Below are positions 9,996-19,565 of a DNA stretch of 64,000 nt, piece by piece. The translations under genes and the position numbers were made by a program. Position 1 is the stretch's first letter. Each line of letters starts with the position of its first letter. Origin of the DNA: Shewanella sp. OPT22 (GTDB lineage: Bacteria; Pseudomonadota; Gammaproteobacteria; Enterobacterales; Shewanellaceae); the NCBI RefSeq assembly GCF_004168585.1, contig NZ_PGVH01000029.1, positions 15,095 to 79,094 of the forward strand, read 5' to 3'. The notes beneath the pieces were generated by a model that was not told the origin of the DNA, searched no databases, and saw only the letters and a list, made by a program, of their open reading frames with translations.

Positions 9996-12900
9996 TTAGT
10001 TTGCCACTGAAGGCTGGTTTCCAAACAAACCTCTAACTTTCGTTTTAATATCTTCGATCATTAAGTAAATGCAAGGAATTAATACTAAAGTCACGATTGT
10101 TGCGAATAACACACCAAAACCGAGCGATACGGCCATTGGGATAACCATCTTAGCCTGCATACTTGTTTCTAGAATAATTGGCGTAACACCAATAAAGGTA
10201 GTTAATGAAGTCAATAGAATCGCTCTAAAACGCCTTCCACCAGCTTCAATAACGGCTGACCTTAACGGTACACCTTGTTTACGAGAGTTATTAATGTAAT
10301 CCACCATCACCAGTGAATCATTCACCACAACACCAGCTGCGGCTATGATGCCAAATAATGACAAGACACTTAAATCAATCCCTAAGATCATATGACCTAA
10401 AACAGAGCCCACAATGCCAAATGGAATTACTGACATGATCATAAATGGTTGTGAGTATGACTTTAGTGGAATCGCCAGTAAGCTGTAGATAACAAGTAAT
10501 GAAATCAAGAAGTCTCTCATTTGAGTATTGGTGCTATCCAATTGCTCTTGAATACTACCAGCTAGCTGACTTTTTACTCTTGGATACTTACTCAGTAATT
10601 CAGGCAGATAATTATCACGAATGTCTTTTGCAACTACAAATGGCTCAGCTTGCTCAGCATCTATTGACGCCCAAACATTAATTGTTCGATTACCATTTTC
10701 TCGACGAATACGGTTCACACCATCGACCAATTTAATATCTGCAACTTCAGAAAGCGGTACTTCGTTTCCTGATCGTGTTTTAATTAATAGGTCTGGAACT
10801 TGAGCTAAAGAATTACGCTCATGTTCTGGATAACGAATCATCACTTTAAGTTCTTCACCATCCCGAATGATACGTTGAGCTTCATAACCATAAAACGAAT
10901 AACTTGCCTGTGATGCAATATCACGTAACGATAATCCGAGCGCATGAGCTTGAGGCTTCAACTCAAACTGAATTTCCTTAGTGCTACTTTGACGACTGTC
11001 GTTAACGTCACCCAAGCCTTTTAAGCTTTGTAGTTTCGCTTTAAGCTCTTTAGCAGCTTCAACTAATTGTTGTTCATCTTTTCCTTCTAAGCGGAAAGAA
11101 ATATCGCCATCATCACGACCACCACCAAAAAGACTGTCCTGAACAGTCAACGTTTTCATTCCTGGAATCGTTGGGAATGCATTACGCCACATATCGGCAA
11201 CAGCAAAAGTGCCCATTGATCTTAATTCAGGATCAACGAGTTTGGTGCTAATTAATGCGTCTGTTCTTCCTTGTAAACGCACCTGAATGTCGGATAGCAT
11301 TTTTTGGCCATACTCTTTCTCGATTTCATTATCGATTCTCAGCAGCGTATCTTTTATCGCTAGTGCACCTGCGAGCGTTGCCTTTTCAGACGCATCAACT
11401 TTCATTTCAAGAGTAATACGTGGGAAATCTTGCGGAATTTTAGGTTGTCCAACAAAACGAACAAAACCGCCAGCGTATAGTCCCGCACAAACAATTAAGA
11501 AGCCGATAAATGCCATGATCACTGAATACCGATATTTCACCGCTACAGTTAAAAATGGCAAATAACGATTTCGAATGAAGCTTTTTAATGTTGAATCAAC
11601 TTTACCTTGTACAGCATTAACACCACGACGAAGATAATCTAACGGATTTTTTGAGCCCGGTTGAATCACTTTAGGTTGCTTCATTCTCGCTAAGTGAGCA
11701 GGCAAAATAAGCTTTGATTCAATTAACGAAAAGACCAAACAAAGTATTACTACAAAACCAATCGCTTGCCCGAATGCAGCTGAAGGTCCAGTATCTAATG
11801 TTATCGGTAGGAAAGCAGCAATTGTTGTTAATACGCCAAAAGTTGCTGGCATTGCGACTTTTTTAACACCTCGAATAACATTATCAATTGAGTGCCCTTT
11901 TTCTTCGGTTTCTGCATGAGCACTTTCCCCCATCACAATGGCATCGTCGACCACAATACCGAGTACCAAAATAAAGGCGAACAAACTGATGACATTAATG
12001 GTTACATCTATCATGCCCAATGGCATAAGCAGTAATGTACCTAAGAAACAAACTGGCAGGCCAACCATCACCCAAAACGCTAAACGTACTCGTAGGAAAA
12101 GCGCTAACATCATGAAAACAAGTATTGCACCCGTTTTCATGCTATCGAGCATTAAGTCCAGACGACCTTGAAGGTAATAAGTCATGTCTACCCAAGGTTC
12201 AATTGTTACACCTTGTGGAAGTACTTTTTGCTTTTCGTCTAAATAGTTGCCTACAACTTTTGCGACATCAGTAATCGATTGATCGCTTGAGGCTTTAACA
12301 GAGAAAGTAACCGCATTTTCACCATTAAATTTTGAGTAACGAATACCCTCTTCAAAACCATCATTTACATTCGCAATGTCACCGAGTTTAATATTGGTAC
12401 CATCAGTCAGTGTAATTAATGGTATCTTATCGAATTCATAGCCTTTATAAGCTTGGTTTTCGACTCGTAAATTAATGTAGCCGTTTTCAGTACGAATTTG
12501 GCCTGCTGACATATTCTGAGAATAATTTGTTACCGCATTAGCAACATCTGCAAAGCTCAACCCAAATTCACGCAGTTTATCTTTGCTCACCTCAATTGAA
12601 ATTTCATAACCTAAACCACTATAAAATTCTGAAATATTAACCAGTGGTAACTGTAATATTTCATCATGTATTTTATGGCCTAAATCTTTAAGCTGTCGCT
12701 GAGAAAGGTCACCGTATAAACTAATGTACATTACCTCTTGCTCGTATTTACTACGAACAACCTGAGGCGGTTCCATTGAAGCAGGAAAGGTAGAGATGGT
12801 GTCAATCGCTGACTTTACTTCTTCAAGTACTACTTGTGGATCATACGTTTCGTCAATCTCAAACCAACCATTTGAAGAACCACGGTTTGAATAAGTAATG

Positions 12901-13154
12901 ATACGCTTTAACCCTTGAACAGATTCAAGCGCATCCTCAACTTTAATGGTGATGCCTTCTTCTACTTCCTGAGGTGCAGCGCCAGGGTAACCAGCGTTGA
13001 ATTGCAACCAATTATCTTCGACCGCAGGGAAAAACTGCTTTCGAATCGTACCAGCAGTGAGTAAGCCACCTACAATAATAATGATCATTAATAAGTTTGC
13101 TGCGACTGGGTTCCGAGCAAACCAAGCAATTATGCCTTTGTTTGTATCTATCAT
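9996..13154 (-). CDS. RND efflux transporter, inner-membrane permease subunit
   Basis: 1052 aa, the normal length for the AcrB/MexB (HAE1/HAE2-like) RND family. There is one N-terminal membrane segment, a first periplasmic loop, a membrane block with the conserved GIVVDDAI segment of TM4, a second periplasmic loop, and a second membrane block with GVVVNDSLV. It should use proton motive force to expel substrates with the adaptor encoded 15 bp upstream and an outer-membrane channel encoded elsewhere. The substrate cannot be read from sequence, and no regulator gene adjoins it. Confidence 0.93.
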   Translation of the reverse strand: MIDTNKGIIAWFARNPVAANLLMIIIIVGGLLTAGTIRKQFFPAVEDNWLQFNAGYPGAAPQEVEEGITIKVEDALESVQGLKRIITYSNRGSSNGWFEIDETYDPQVVLEEVKSAIDTISTFPASMEPPQVVRSKYEQEVMYISLYGDLSQRQLKDLGHKIHDEILQLPLVNISEFYSGLGYEISIEVSKDKLREFGLSFADVANAVTNYSQNMSAGQIRTENGYINLRVENQAYKGYEFDKIPLITLTDGTNIKLGDIANVNDGFEEGIRYSKFNGENAVTFSVKASSDQSITDVAKVVGNYLDEKQKVLPQGVTIEPWVDMTYYLQGRLDLMLDSMKTGAILVFMMLALFLRVRLAFWVMVGLPVCFLGTLLLMPLGMIDVTINVISLFAFILVLGIVVDDAIVMGESAHAETEEKGHSIDNVIRGVKKVAMPATFGVLTTIAAFLPITLDTGPSAAFGQAIGFVVILCLVFSLIESKLILPAHLARMKQPKVIQPGSKNPLDYLRRGVNAVQGKVDSTLKSFIRNRYLPFLTVAVKYRYSVIMAFIGFLIVCAGLYAGGFVRFVGQPKIPQDFPRITLEMKVDASEKATLAGALAIKDTLLRIDNEIEKEYGQKMLSDIQVRLQGRTDALISTKLVDPELRSMGTFAVADMWRNAFPTIPGMKTLTVQDSLFGGGRDDGDISFRLEGKDEQQLVEAAKELKAKLQSLKGLGDVNDSRQSSTKEIQFELKPQAHALGLSLRDIASQASYSFYGYEAQRIIRDGEELKVMIRYPEHERNSLAQVPDLLIKTRSGNEVPLSEVADIKLVDGVNRIRRENGNRTINVWASIDAEQAEPFVVAKDIRDNYLPELLSKYPRVKSQLAGSIQEQLDSTNTQMRDFLISLLVIYSLLAIPLKSYSQPFMIMSVIPFGIVGSVLGHMILGIDLSVLSLFGIIAAAGVVVNDSLVMVDYINNSRKQGVPLRSAVIEAGGRRFRAILLTSLTTFIGVTPIILETSMQAKMVIPMAVSLGFGVLFATIVTLVLIPCIYLMIEDIKTKVRGLFGNQPSVAN

Positions 13155-13169
13155 TTGGTATCCCTACTC

Positions 13170-14345
13170 TTAGTCCTGTTCAGCTTCTTCAGCATTTTCT
13201 ACTGGTTCAGGTTTATTTTTATCACCTGGAAGTGCGAGCGCCATGCCTTCTAATGGGTAATCGAGTGCAGATACAATGAGTTTATCTCCAGCCTCAAGAC
13301 CTTCAGAGATAATCGCTTGCTTACCTTGCTCACGCAGAATTGATACCGGCTTTAGCTTCAGTAATTGGTCATCACCTAAAACAGAAACATTGCCTTCGAC
13401 AACTAAGTGACGCGGAACAATAACAACTTGCCCAGCTTTATCACCAGTAATAGAGGCGGTTACATATGAACCAAATTTAAGAGCAGGTTTGTCAGAGTTA
13501 ATACCGTAAGGGTCAACAACTTGAGCCACTAAGTACGTCATACGACTATTACTATCAACAACGCCTTCCGAACGAATAATCTTTCCTTGCCAAGATTGTG
13601 CTTTGCCAGCTAAATTAGATTGGATACTAACTTCAGCATTTTTTCCAGAGCGCTCCAAATAAGCTAACTCTTTATCTGCAACAGGTAATCTGACTTCTGC
13701 TGTATCCACACTGATGGTTTTACCTAAAGTCGTACCCGTGTTTACGTATGAGCCTAAGCCAATATTACGAGCTTCAATCAACGCATCATAAGGTGCGCGA
13801 ATAACGGTGCGTTCAACATTTCTTTTTGCTCGTTTCAATCCGGCTTCCGCTGATTTTAGACGTGCAATTTCTTGTGCTAGCTGAGGTTTACGTAAACTTA
13901 ATTCTGTTGGTTTTCCTTGTGAGATCTGAGCCCATTCTCTTTCTGCAACTTTACCTTGCGCTTTCTCTTGTACGAGTGTCGACTGTGCATTGGCTACAGA
14001 AGCTTCAGCTTCAATAAGTGCAGCTTCATAATCACTTGGGTCAATCTTTGCAAGTATGTCGCCTTTGCGTACAAATCCACCTCGAACAAAAGCATCAGAC
14101 ACATGTAAAATTTGACCTGAAACCTGAGCTACTAGCTCAGTTTCATATTTACCTGTTACAACACCGTAGGAGTTAATAGTGTGGGTATAATCAATTGGTT
14201 GCACTTGCTCTACTGTTACCACAGGACGATTATCCACTTCTGGCTTTTCGGCTGGCGGCTTTTTCATTGAAGCAAAACCAATCGCAAGTAAAATGGCGCC
14301 AGTTAAGACTGCAACAGGTAAAAATATTTGTTTCTTAGTTGCCAC
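13170..14345 (-). CDS. RND efflux periplasmic adaptor (membrane fusion protein)
   Basis: 391 aa, with an N-terminal membrane anchor or signal segment, a barrel-sandwich (lipoyl-like) half at about 60-90, an alpha-helical hairpin, the second lipoyl half (APYDALIEARNIG) and a beta-barrel domain. It should bridge the permease to an outer-membrane channel. The start is GTG, chosen because GAGGA lies 7 nt upstream. It is first in a two-gene operon with the permease. The Lys/Asp/Glu-rich C-terminus is unremarkable. Confidence 0.9.
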   Translation of the reverse strand: MATKKQIFLPVAVLTGAILLAIGFASMKKPPAEKPEVDNRPVVTVEQVQPIDYTHTINSYGVVTGKYETELVAQVSGQILHVSDAFVRGGFVRKGDILAKIDPSDYEAALIEAEASVANAQSTLVQEKAQGKVAEREWAQISQGKPTELSLRKPQLAQEIARLKSAEAGLKRAKRNVERTVIRAPYDALIEARNIGLGSYVNTGTTLGKTISVDTAEVRLPVADKELAYLERSGKNAEVSIQSNLAGKAQSWQGKIIRSEGVVDSNSRMTYLVAQVVDPYGINSDKPALKFGSYVTASITGDKAGQVVIVPRHLVVEGNVSVLGDDQLLKLKPVSILREQGKQAIISEGLEAGDKLIVSALDYPLEGMALALPGDKNKPEPVENAEEAEQD

Positions 14346-14639
14346 ACGAGTGTCCTCTTTTATGCTCCCATCGGGATATTTTTAATTTTATTCACTCTGA
14401 TGAGTTCGGCGTTCCGTTGCGACTCAACAGTAAGAGTAATTTTATTGTGGTTATGATAATCAATATCTGTGAACAAAGATGTCTCTAATTGTTACTGATT
14501 GTGTCAATAATTTTATCCCAGGATGAGTTACTAAATGATGTCAATTTCAATGGATTAAAATTATTTTATAAACTTTTATATTTACTTATTGAAATTAAAG
14601 ATTAAGATATGATCCAGAGAGATAAAATAAGAAGCTAAA

Positions 14640-15851
14640 ATGAAAAGCGAAATAAGCACTCAAGCAAACAGTATTCTTGGTGTAACCCTTTTGGTTACGC
14701 TTTTAAGCGTGGCAGGTATTGCCCTTCCTTATCCTATACTTGCACCTTTATTCGAAGAAGGGTTGAGTCCGCTCACTCATTTTATGTCCTTACCTAAAGA
14801 ACTATTGTTTGGTATCGTCATAGGAATTTACCCTTTAGGGGTGATTATCGGCTCAAGTTTCATTGGTGCTCTGTCGGATAGGCAAGGACGGAAACGAGTA
14901 CTCACGATCACCATGTTTGGCAGTTCAATAAGCTATGTCTTAACAGCCATGGCCGTTTATAAAGATGACTATCTCCTATTTTGTTTGTCTCGATTTATTA
15001 CCGGCTTGTTGGAAGGTAACGTAGCAATCGCTCGTGCTATTGCCATCGATTTACATCCTACAATTCATAAAACTAAGAGTTTATCTTGGATAAGCGCAAT
15101 GGGGTTCGGCGGTTATTTGGTCGGTCCGCTTGCAGGTGGACAGCTAGCATCTCAAGGTATCGACGTAGTATTCCTGTGGGCAGCTCTAGCTTGTTTTATT
15201 GCGACTTTATGCTGTTATTTCTTGTTACCAAACACCTTAAACCGATCTGTTCATAATGCAGAAAAAGGCTCTAGTCTAATTCTGTTAAAAGAAGCACCTC
15301 TGAGACGGTTCTTTTTAATCTATTTTTTATTAATGCTTGGCATCAATATTTATTACGAATTTTATCCTGTCTGGCTGGTAGAAAAATTATCCTACGACCC
15401 TTCTAGCATTGGTTGGGCAACCGTATTTATCACCAGTTGCATGTTGATACAGAGCACATTATTGAACCCCAAGTTACAGGAAAAAGTAACAACTGCTAAA
15501 GGGAGTTTAATCGGTATGTCATTTGTTGCATCTGGACTTTTTATCATGCCTATAATTGAACAGAGTTGGTTTTGGATTTCTTTTGCTTTAATCGGAATGG
15601 GTGTTGCGATTTATAATGGATTTCTCACCAGTTATATTTCTACTGCTTATGAAGATAGAGCTCAGGGAAGCTTAATGGGCATGATGGTAACCATCTTTTG
15701 CGTAGGCAACTTAGCCGCTGCTGCCATTGGCACGTTATTATTGTTAATCAAAGTTGATTACACATTAATTTTTGCTTCCTTATCCGTAATATTAGCCTGC
15801 TTGATGTTCTATCGAGGTCACTATAAATTAACGCTTTGGGGCGATAAATAA
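14640..15851 (+). CDS. MFS transporter (drug-resistance type)
   Basis: 403 aa with about 12 hydrophobic segments. The loop between segments 2 and 3 carries GALSDRQGRKR, the classic MFS motif A, and GYLVGPLAGG resembles motif C of drug/H+ antiporters. It likely exports small molecules by proton antiport; the substrate is unknown. It is divergent from the RND operon across a 294-bp AT-rich region that must hold both promoters. No regulator is adjacent. Confidence 0.85.
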   Translation: MKSEISTQANSILGVTLLVTLLSVAGIALPYPILAPLFEEGLSPLTHFMSLPKELLFGIVIGIYPLGVIIGSSFIGALSDRQGRKRVLTITMFGSSISYVLTAMAVYKDDYLLFCLSRFITGLLEGNVAIARAIAIDLHPTIHKTKSLSWISAMGFGGYLVGPLAGGQLASQGIDVVFLWAALACFIATLCCYFLLPNTLNRSVHNAEKGSSLILLKEAPLRRFFLIYFLLMLGINIYYEFYPVWLVEKLSYDPSSIGWATVFITSCMLIQSTLLNPKLQEKVTTAKGSLIGMSFVASGLFIMPIIEQSWFWISFALIGMGVAIYNGFLTSYISTAYEDRAQGSLMGMMVTIFCVGNLAAAAIGTLLLLIKVDYTLIFASLSVILACLMFYRGHYKLTLWGDK

Positions 15852-15874
15852 CCACCTTTAAAGCACGATATTAT

Positions 15875-15903
15875 CGCTTCCTTATCAAGCTGATTAGGAA
15901 GCG
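15875..15903. terminator. Hairpin between convergent MFS and maiA genes
   Basis: CGCTTCCT/AGGAAGCG with an inner ATCA/TGAT extension across a T-T mismatch gives about 12 bp around an AGC loop. There is no T-tract on either side. A second imperfect hairpin (AGGAGC 15915-15920 with GCTCCT 15963-15968) overlaps the maiA stop codon. Together they probably separate the converging transcripts. Confidence 0.45.
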
Positions 15904-15966
15904 GGAAAACGCTAAGGAGCAGTTCGATAATAACGTCCTTGTTTTGCTGTTATTTCGGGGCAGCTC

Positions 15967-16617
15967 CTAAACCGCATCATGTTGATTTTCTGGCAATGCT
16001 TTGTCGAATGCCTCAAGTTTATTACACTCATTCCAAATGCGTTCTATGTTTGGGTAACCAGCCAAAGACACATTAAATCGCTTCGCATTATAGATTTGTG
16101 GAATCAAACAAACATCAGCTAGAGTTACTTCGTTACCAAAACAGTATTTACCACTGTGTGTCTCTAGCATTGACTCCATAGCTTTAAACCCTTTATGAAC
16201 CCAATGGTGATACCATGCGTTTTTAGCGTCATTATCTACCTTCAATTTGTTCGACAAATACTGAAGAATGCTTAAGTTATTCAACGGATGAACATCACAC
16301 GCCACCAACAAGGCCATACTTCTCACTATCGCTTTATCTGCATGAGATTGGGGCAATAGAGTTACATTAGGATATTCATCGTCAAGAAAATCTAAGATTG
16401 CTAATGATTGTGTCAGTTTAAACGGCTTCCCGTCTAATTCTGTTACTAATGTTGGCACTAACTCTTGAGCATTCAGTTCGCTATATTCAGCCGTGTGTTG
16501 TTGGCCACCATCTTTAACCAAATGTACTGAAATGTGTTCAGCATCAAGTGCTTTTAAATTAAGTGCAATTCGAACACGATAAGCGGCACTTGAACGCCAA
16601 TAACCATATAGTTTCAT
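15967..16617 (-). CDS. maiA: Maleylacetoacetate isomerase (zeta-class glutathione transferase)
   Basis: 216 aa, normal for the family. The N-terminal thioredoxin fold carries YWRSSAAYRVRIAL, matching the zeta-class glutathione-binding SSxxxRVRIAL motif. It isomerises maleylacetoacetate to fumarylacetoacetate with glutathione in cytosolic tyrosine/homogentisate breakdown. It lies 61 bp downstream of fahA, which uses its product. AGGAG is correctly spaced before the ATG. A terminator-like hairpin directly precedes the ribosome-binding site. Confidence 0.93.
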   Translation of the reverse strand: MKLYGYWRSSAAYRVRIALNLKALDAEHISVHLVKDGGQQHTAEYSELNAQELVPTLVTELDGKPFKLTQSLAILDFLDDEYPNVTLLPQSHADKAIVRSMALLVACDVHPLNNLSILQYLSNKLKVDNDAKNAWYHHWVHKGFKAMESMLETHSGKYCFGNEVTLADVCLIPQIYNAKRFNVSLAGYPNIERIWNECNKLEAFDKALPENQHDAV

Positions 16618-16630
16618 TATATTCTCCTAA

Positions 16631-16655
16631 CAAAACGGGGCTAAAAAGCCCCGTT
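16631..16655 (-). terminator. Terminator-like hairpin between fahA and maiA
   Basis: On the minus strand AACGGGGCT-TTTT-AGCCCCGTT, a perfect 9-bp GC-rich stem, is followed by TTG (TTTTG counting the end of the stem) and then the maiA ribosome-binding site. The short T-run suggests partial termination or an intercistronic processing/stability element that lowers maiA relative to fahA. Confidence 0.7.
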
Positions 16656-16678
16656 AGTTATTTAGCTATCAACAAAGA

Positions 16679-17665
16679 TTATGCTTTGTATTCAACAACA
16701 GTTTGATCGATTGTGCCAAAGATACTGTTACCTTGTTCATCGTTCATTTCGATGCGAACTTTATCGCCAAACTTCATGAAAGAAGTTGTCGGTTTACCGT
16801 CAGCAATCGTTTCAAGCATACGCTTTTCAGCAAGACAACTTGAACCTGCACTGCGGTCATAGTTTGAAATAGTACCTGAGCCAACAATTGCACCAGCACC
16901 CATTGGACGAGACTTAGCAACATGCGCAACAAGTTGTGCAAAGTTAAACGTCATATCAACGCCAGCATTTGGTTTACCAAATAGCTCGCCATTTAGATGC
17001 GTGATAAGCGGTAAATGAACCTTAGCATCGTCCCACTTATCGCCTAACTCATCAGGAGTAATCGCTACAGGAGAAAAGCTGCTTGATGGTTTTGATTGGA
17101 AAAAGCCGAAGCCTTTCGCTAATTCACCAGGGATCAGGTTTCTAAGTGATACATCATTAACCAACATCAATAGTTTAATGTGCTTAACGGCATTATCAGA
17201 TGAAACACCCATTGGTACATCATCGGTGATTACTGCGATTTCTGACTCGAAATCAATACCCCATTCTTCGCTGCCTAACTCAATATCAGCTTTTGGTGCA
17301 ATAAAACTATCTGAACCGCCCTGATAAACGAGAGGGTTTGTCCAGAACGTTTCTGGCATTTCTGCCCCGCGCGCTTTACGTACTAATTCAACGTGATTTA
17401 CATAAGCACTACCATCAGCCCATTGGTAAGCACGAGGCAGCGGCGAATGACATTTACTTTCATCGAAATCAACAGCATTGTCCATTTGGCCTTCATTCAA
17501 TGCTTCATACAACTCTTGCAGTTGTGGCTGTAATAAATCCCAAGAATCCATTAGCTGTTGCATTGTTTGCGCAATAGCTGGAACCTCAACTGCTTTTGAT
17601 AAATCACGGCTAACTAACATTAGTTGACCATCACGGCGGCCATTTTCATACGTTGCTAATTTCAT
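16679..17665 (-). CDS. fahA: Fumarylacetoacetate hydrolase family protein (fumarylacetoacetase)
   Basis: 328 aa, with FAH-fold signatures: the E-x-E metal-site segment (DFESEIAVI), LMLVNDVSLRNL, GSGTISNYD, and the KFGDKVRIEM C-terminal region. It cleaves fumarylacetoacetate to fumarate and acetoacetate, the last step of tyrosine breakdown. Cotranscription with maiA and adjacency to tyrR and phhAB support that role over other FAH-family hydrolases. GAGGAG precedes the ATG. It is shorter than the roughly 420-aa eukaryotic enzyme, as is usual for the bacterial type. Confidence 0.88.
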   Translation of the reverse strand: MKLATYENGRRDGQLMLVSRDLSKAVEVPAIAQTMQQLMDSWDLLQPQLQELYEALNEGQMDNAVDFDESKCHSPLPRAYQWADGSAYVNHVELVRKARGAEMPETFWTNPLVYQGGSDSFIAPKADIELGSEEWGIDFESEIAVITDDVPMGVSSDNAVKHIKLLMLVNDVSLRNLIPGELAKGFGFFQSKPSSSFSPVAITPDELGDKWDDAKVHLPLITHLNGELFGKPNAGVDMTFNFAQLVAHVAKSRPMGAGAIVGSGTISNYDRSAGSSCLAEKRMLETIADGKPTTSFMKFGDKVRIEMNDEQGNSIFGTIDQTVVEYKA

Positions 17666-17714
17666 GGAAACTCCTCAATTCTTTGCAGGGTATAGAGATA
17701 CCGCAAAAGGGCAC

Positions 17715-17754
17715 AAAAAGAAATAGTGTGAACAATGTCACACTATTTCTTTTT
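17715..17754 (-). terminator. Perfect 17-bp inverted repeat between tyrR and fahA
   Basis: Left arm 17715-17731 and right arm 17738-17754 are perfectly complementary, with core AATAGTGTGA/TCACACTATT and a 6-nt loop. The minus strand ends the stem in TTTTT. It lies 29 bp after the tyrR stop and about 50 bp before fahA. The most likely role is tyrR terminator; an operator role for fahA is possible. Confidence 0.75.
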
Positions 17755-17782
17755 TCATTAATTCGTAAATCATATTTGCCAA

Positions 17783-19333
17783 TTATTTCTTCTTGGTGAT
17801 TTTGTAGTCACGAAGCTTATTAGCAATAGCGGTATGCGAAACACCTAATTTCTTGGCAAGCTGACGAGTGCTTGGATAAGCAGGATATAAACGTCTTAAT
17901 AAGCTCGCTTCGAATTGCTTCATCGCATCTTCTAAGCTTCCTTCAAATTCGTTATCAAAATATCCAAAACCTTCAGCGTAAGAAGGCAACTTTAATTGCT
18001 CTACTTCTAATTCGTTACCACCGCTGTGCATCGACACGGCTCTGAAAATTGCATTTTTCAGCTGTCGAACATTTCCCGGCCATGCATATTTTAATATCAC
18101 ATCTTTACAGTGAGCCGAAATACGTCGTGTCGGGCTTGAAAGCTGCAAACTATAATGTTCAAGGAACATTTCAGTTAATGGAATGATATCGAGTTTACGT
18201 TCTCTTAATGCAGGAATGTGATAGCTCAATACATTTATCCGGTAATACAAATCCTCTCTAAACGCACCTGATTGGCATAGCTCAGCAAGGTTTTCTTGAG
18301 TAGAGCAAATGACACGGATATCAGCTCTGATCTCTTTATTTCCACCAACACGACGGAATGAGCCATCCTGAAGTACTCTTAAAAGTTTGACTTGAGCTGC
18401 AGCTGACATCTCAGAAACTTCATCAAAAAATAAAGTACCGCCTTTGGCTTCATCAATGTAACCGCGCTTTATTGTTACCCCTTGTTCACAAAGCCCAAAA
18501 AGCTCCTCTTCTGCGACTTTATCAGGTAGAGCAGCACAATTAACAGCAATGAAAGGTTGTTCACGTCTCATACTGGCATCGTGACTGGCTTTCGCCATGA
18601 GCTCTTTTCCAGTCCCCGTTTCACCAGTGATCAGCAAAGGAGCATCTAATTGAGCCATACGCTGCGCCGTCTTTAACACCGCTTTCATCTTGTCGCTGAC
18701 CGCTAACACAGAATCAAAACCTGTAATTTGGTTTTGTAATGCATTGAACTGTTTTCCAACTCTCGCAGGTGATTTCAAAGAGACTACTGCACCAACGAGT
18801 ACAGGCTCATCACCAAAATCAGAATCTTCTTGAGGTAAAAATAGAGGCAGCATTTCCGCTAAATAATCACTTTGACCAATTTGCACTCTTGCTGCTTGAG
18901 CTAACACTTCAGGTTCAGACAACCAACGGCTAAAACTAAAACCATTTATCCATTGATTAAGTTGCTCACCAATCACTTCATTTTCGGGTGTTTCTAATAC
19001 CATCAAAGCGGATTCATTAATGATTCTAACTCTCGCTTTAATATCAATTGAGAAGACTAGATCTGGCAGAGTAGTAAGAAGCGTTTTGAGAGCATAGTGT
19101 TTTTGCTCTGAAGGCATAAAGGCAGCGGTGCGAACATCAGTAACGCCTTCAACTTTTCTCAATTGAGGCATTAACTCACTTAACACTTCAAAGCCGACCT
19201 CGGCAAATTGAAGATAAATAAAACCAAAATTACTTGCATCGATGGCAAGTAGATTTATGCCATAACGCTCTAACACTTCAAGGATGTCTTTAGCGAGCCC
19301 CACACGATCATTACAACTGATTTCCAGACGCAT
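17783..19333 (-). CDS. tyrR: Transcriptional regulator TyrR
   Basis: 516 aa from the ATG giving MRLEISCNDRVGLA, which aligns with the N-terminus of known TyrR proteins; a longer frame reaches 19381 but adds 16 residues unlike the family. Domains in order: ACT (about 1-70), PAS (about 75-190), AAA+ with Walker A GETGTGKE and Walker B GGTLFFDE, and a C-terminal Fis-like helix-turn-helix (STRQLAKKLGVSHTAIANKL). The GAFTGA loop for sigma-54 contact is absent, as in E. coli TyrR, so it probably acts on sigma-70 promoters. It sits between phhAB and fahA-maiA, and TyrR-box candidates precede phhA and tyrR itself. Confidence 0.93.
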   Translation of the reverse strand: MRLEISCNDRVGLAKDILEVLERYGINLLAIDASNFGFIYLQFAEVGFEVLSELMPQLRKVEGVTDVRTAAFMPSEQKHYALKTLLTTLPDLVFSIDIKARVRIINESALMVLETPENEVIGEQLNQWINGFSFSRWLSEPEVLAQAARVQIGQSDYLAEMLPLFLPQEDSDFGDEPVLVGAVVSLKSPARVGKQFNALQNQITGFDSVLAVSDKMKAVLKTAQRMAQLDAPLLITGETGTGKELMAKASHDASMRREQPFIAVNCAALPDKVAEEELFGLCEQGVTIKRGYIDEAKGGTLFFDEVSEMSAAAQVKLLRVLQDGSFRRVGGNKEIRADIRVICSTQENLAELCQSGAFREDLYYRINVLSYHIPALRERKLDIIPLTEMFLEHYSLQLSSPTRRISAHCKDVILKYAWPGNVRQLKNAIFRAVSMHSGGNELEVEQLKLPSYAEGFGYFDNEFEGSLEDAMKQFEASLLRRLYPAYPSTRQLAKKLGVSHTAIANKLRDYKITKKK

Positions 19334-19451
19334 AGTTTGATATTCCCTTACATTTTTAGGGTAACTCTCTATCTCACCCACTTGTTAACGTTGAATTTGA
19401 AAGAGTCCTAGAACTAAAAAATGTCTATACGGTAGTGTTTTATACGTTAAG

Positions 19452-19469
19452 TGGCAAGTCTAGTTTACA
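19452..19469. promoter_or_regulatory. Candidate TyrR box upstream of tyrR
   Basis: TGGCAA-N6-TTTACA matches the TyrR consensus TGTAAA-N6-TTTACA at 10 of 12 positions, including the invariant G and C. It lies about 120 bp before the tyrR start, so it would fit autoregulation. Chance occurrence is possible in AT-rich DNA. Confidence 0.35.
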
Positions 19470-19483
19470 GATATTTTAACTAC

Positions 19484-19525
19484 AAAAAAAAACAATCAGC
19501 ACATTAACTCAATAACATGCTGATT
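19484..19525 (-). terminator. Rho-independent terminator of phhA-phhB
   Basis: On the minus strand AATCAGCA/TGCTGATT (8 bp, 16-nt loop) is followed by a G and a run of nine T residues. It lies 40 bp after the phhB stop and insulates tyrR from phhAB. Confidence 0.8.
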
Positions 19526-19565
19526 ATTTTATATAAACTGAGATTAACTCTAGGTGAATTACAGA

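Noticed and set aside
19334-19381. N-terminal extension of tyrR
   Set aside because: Family alignment begins at MRLEISCNDR, and the extra 16 residues are not TyrR-like.
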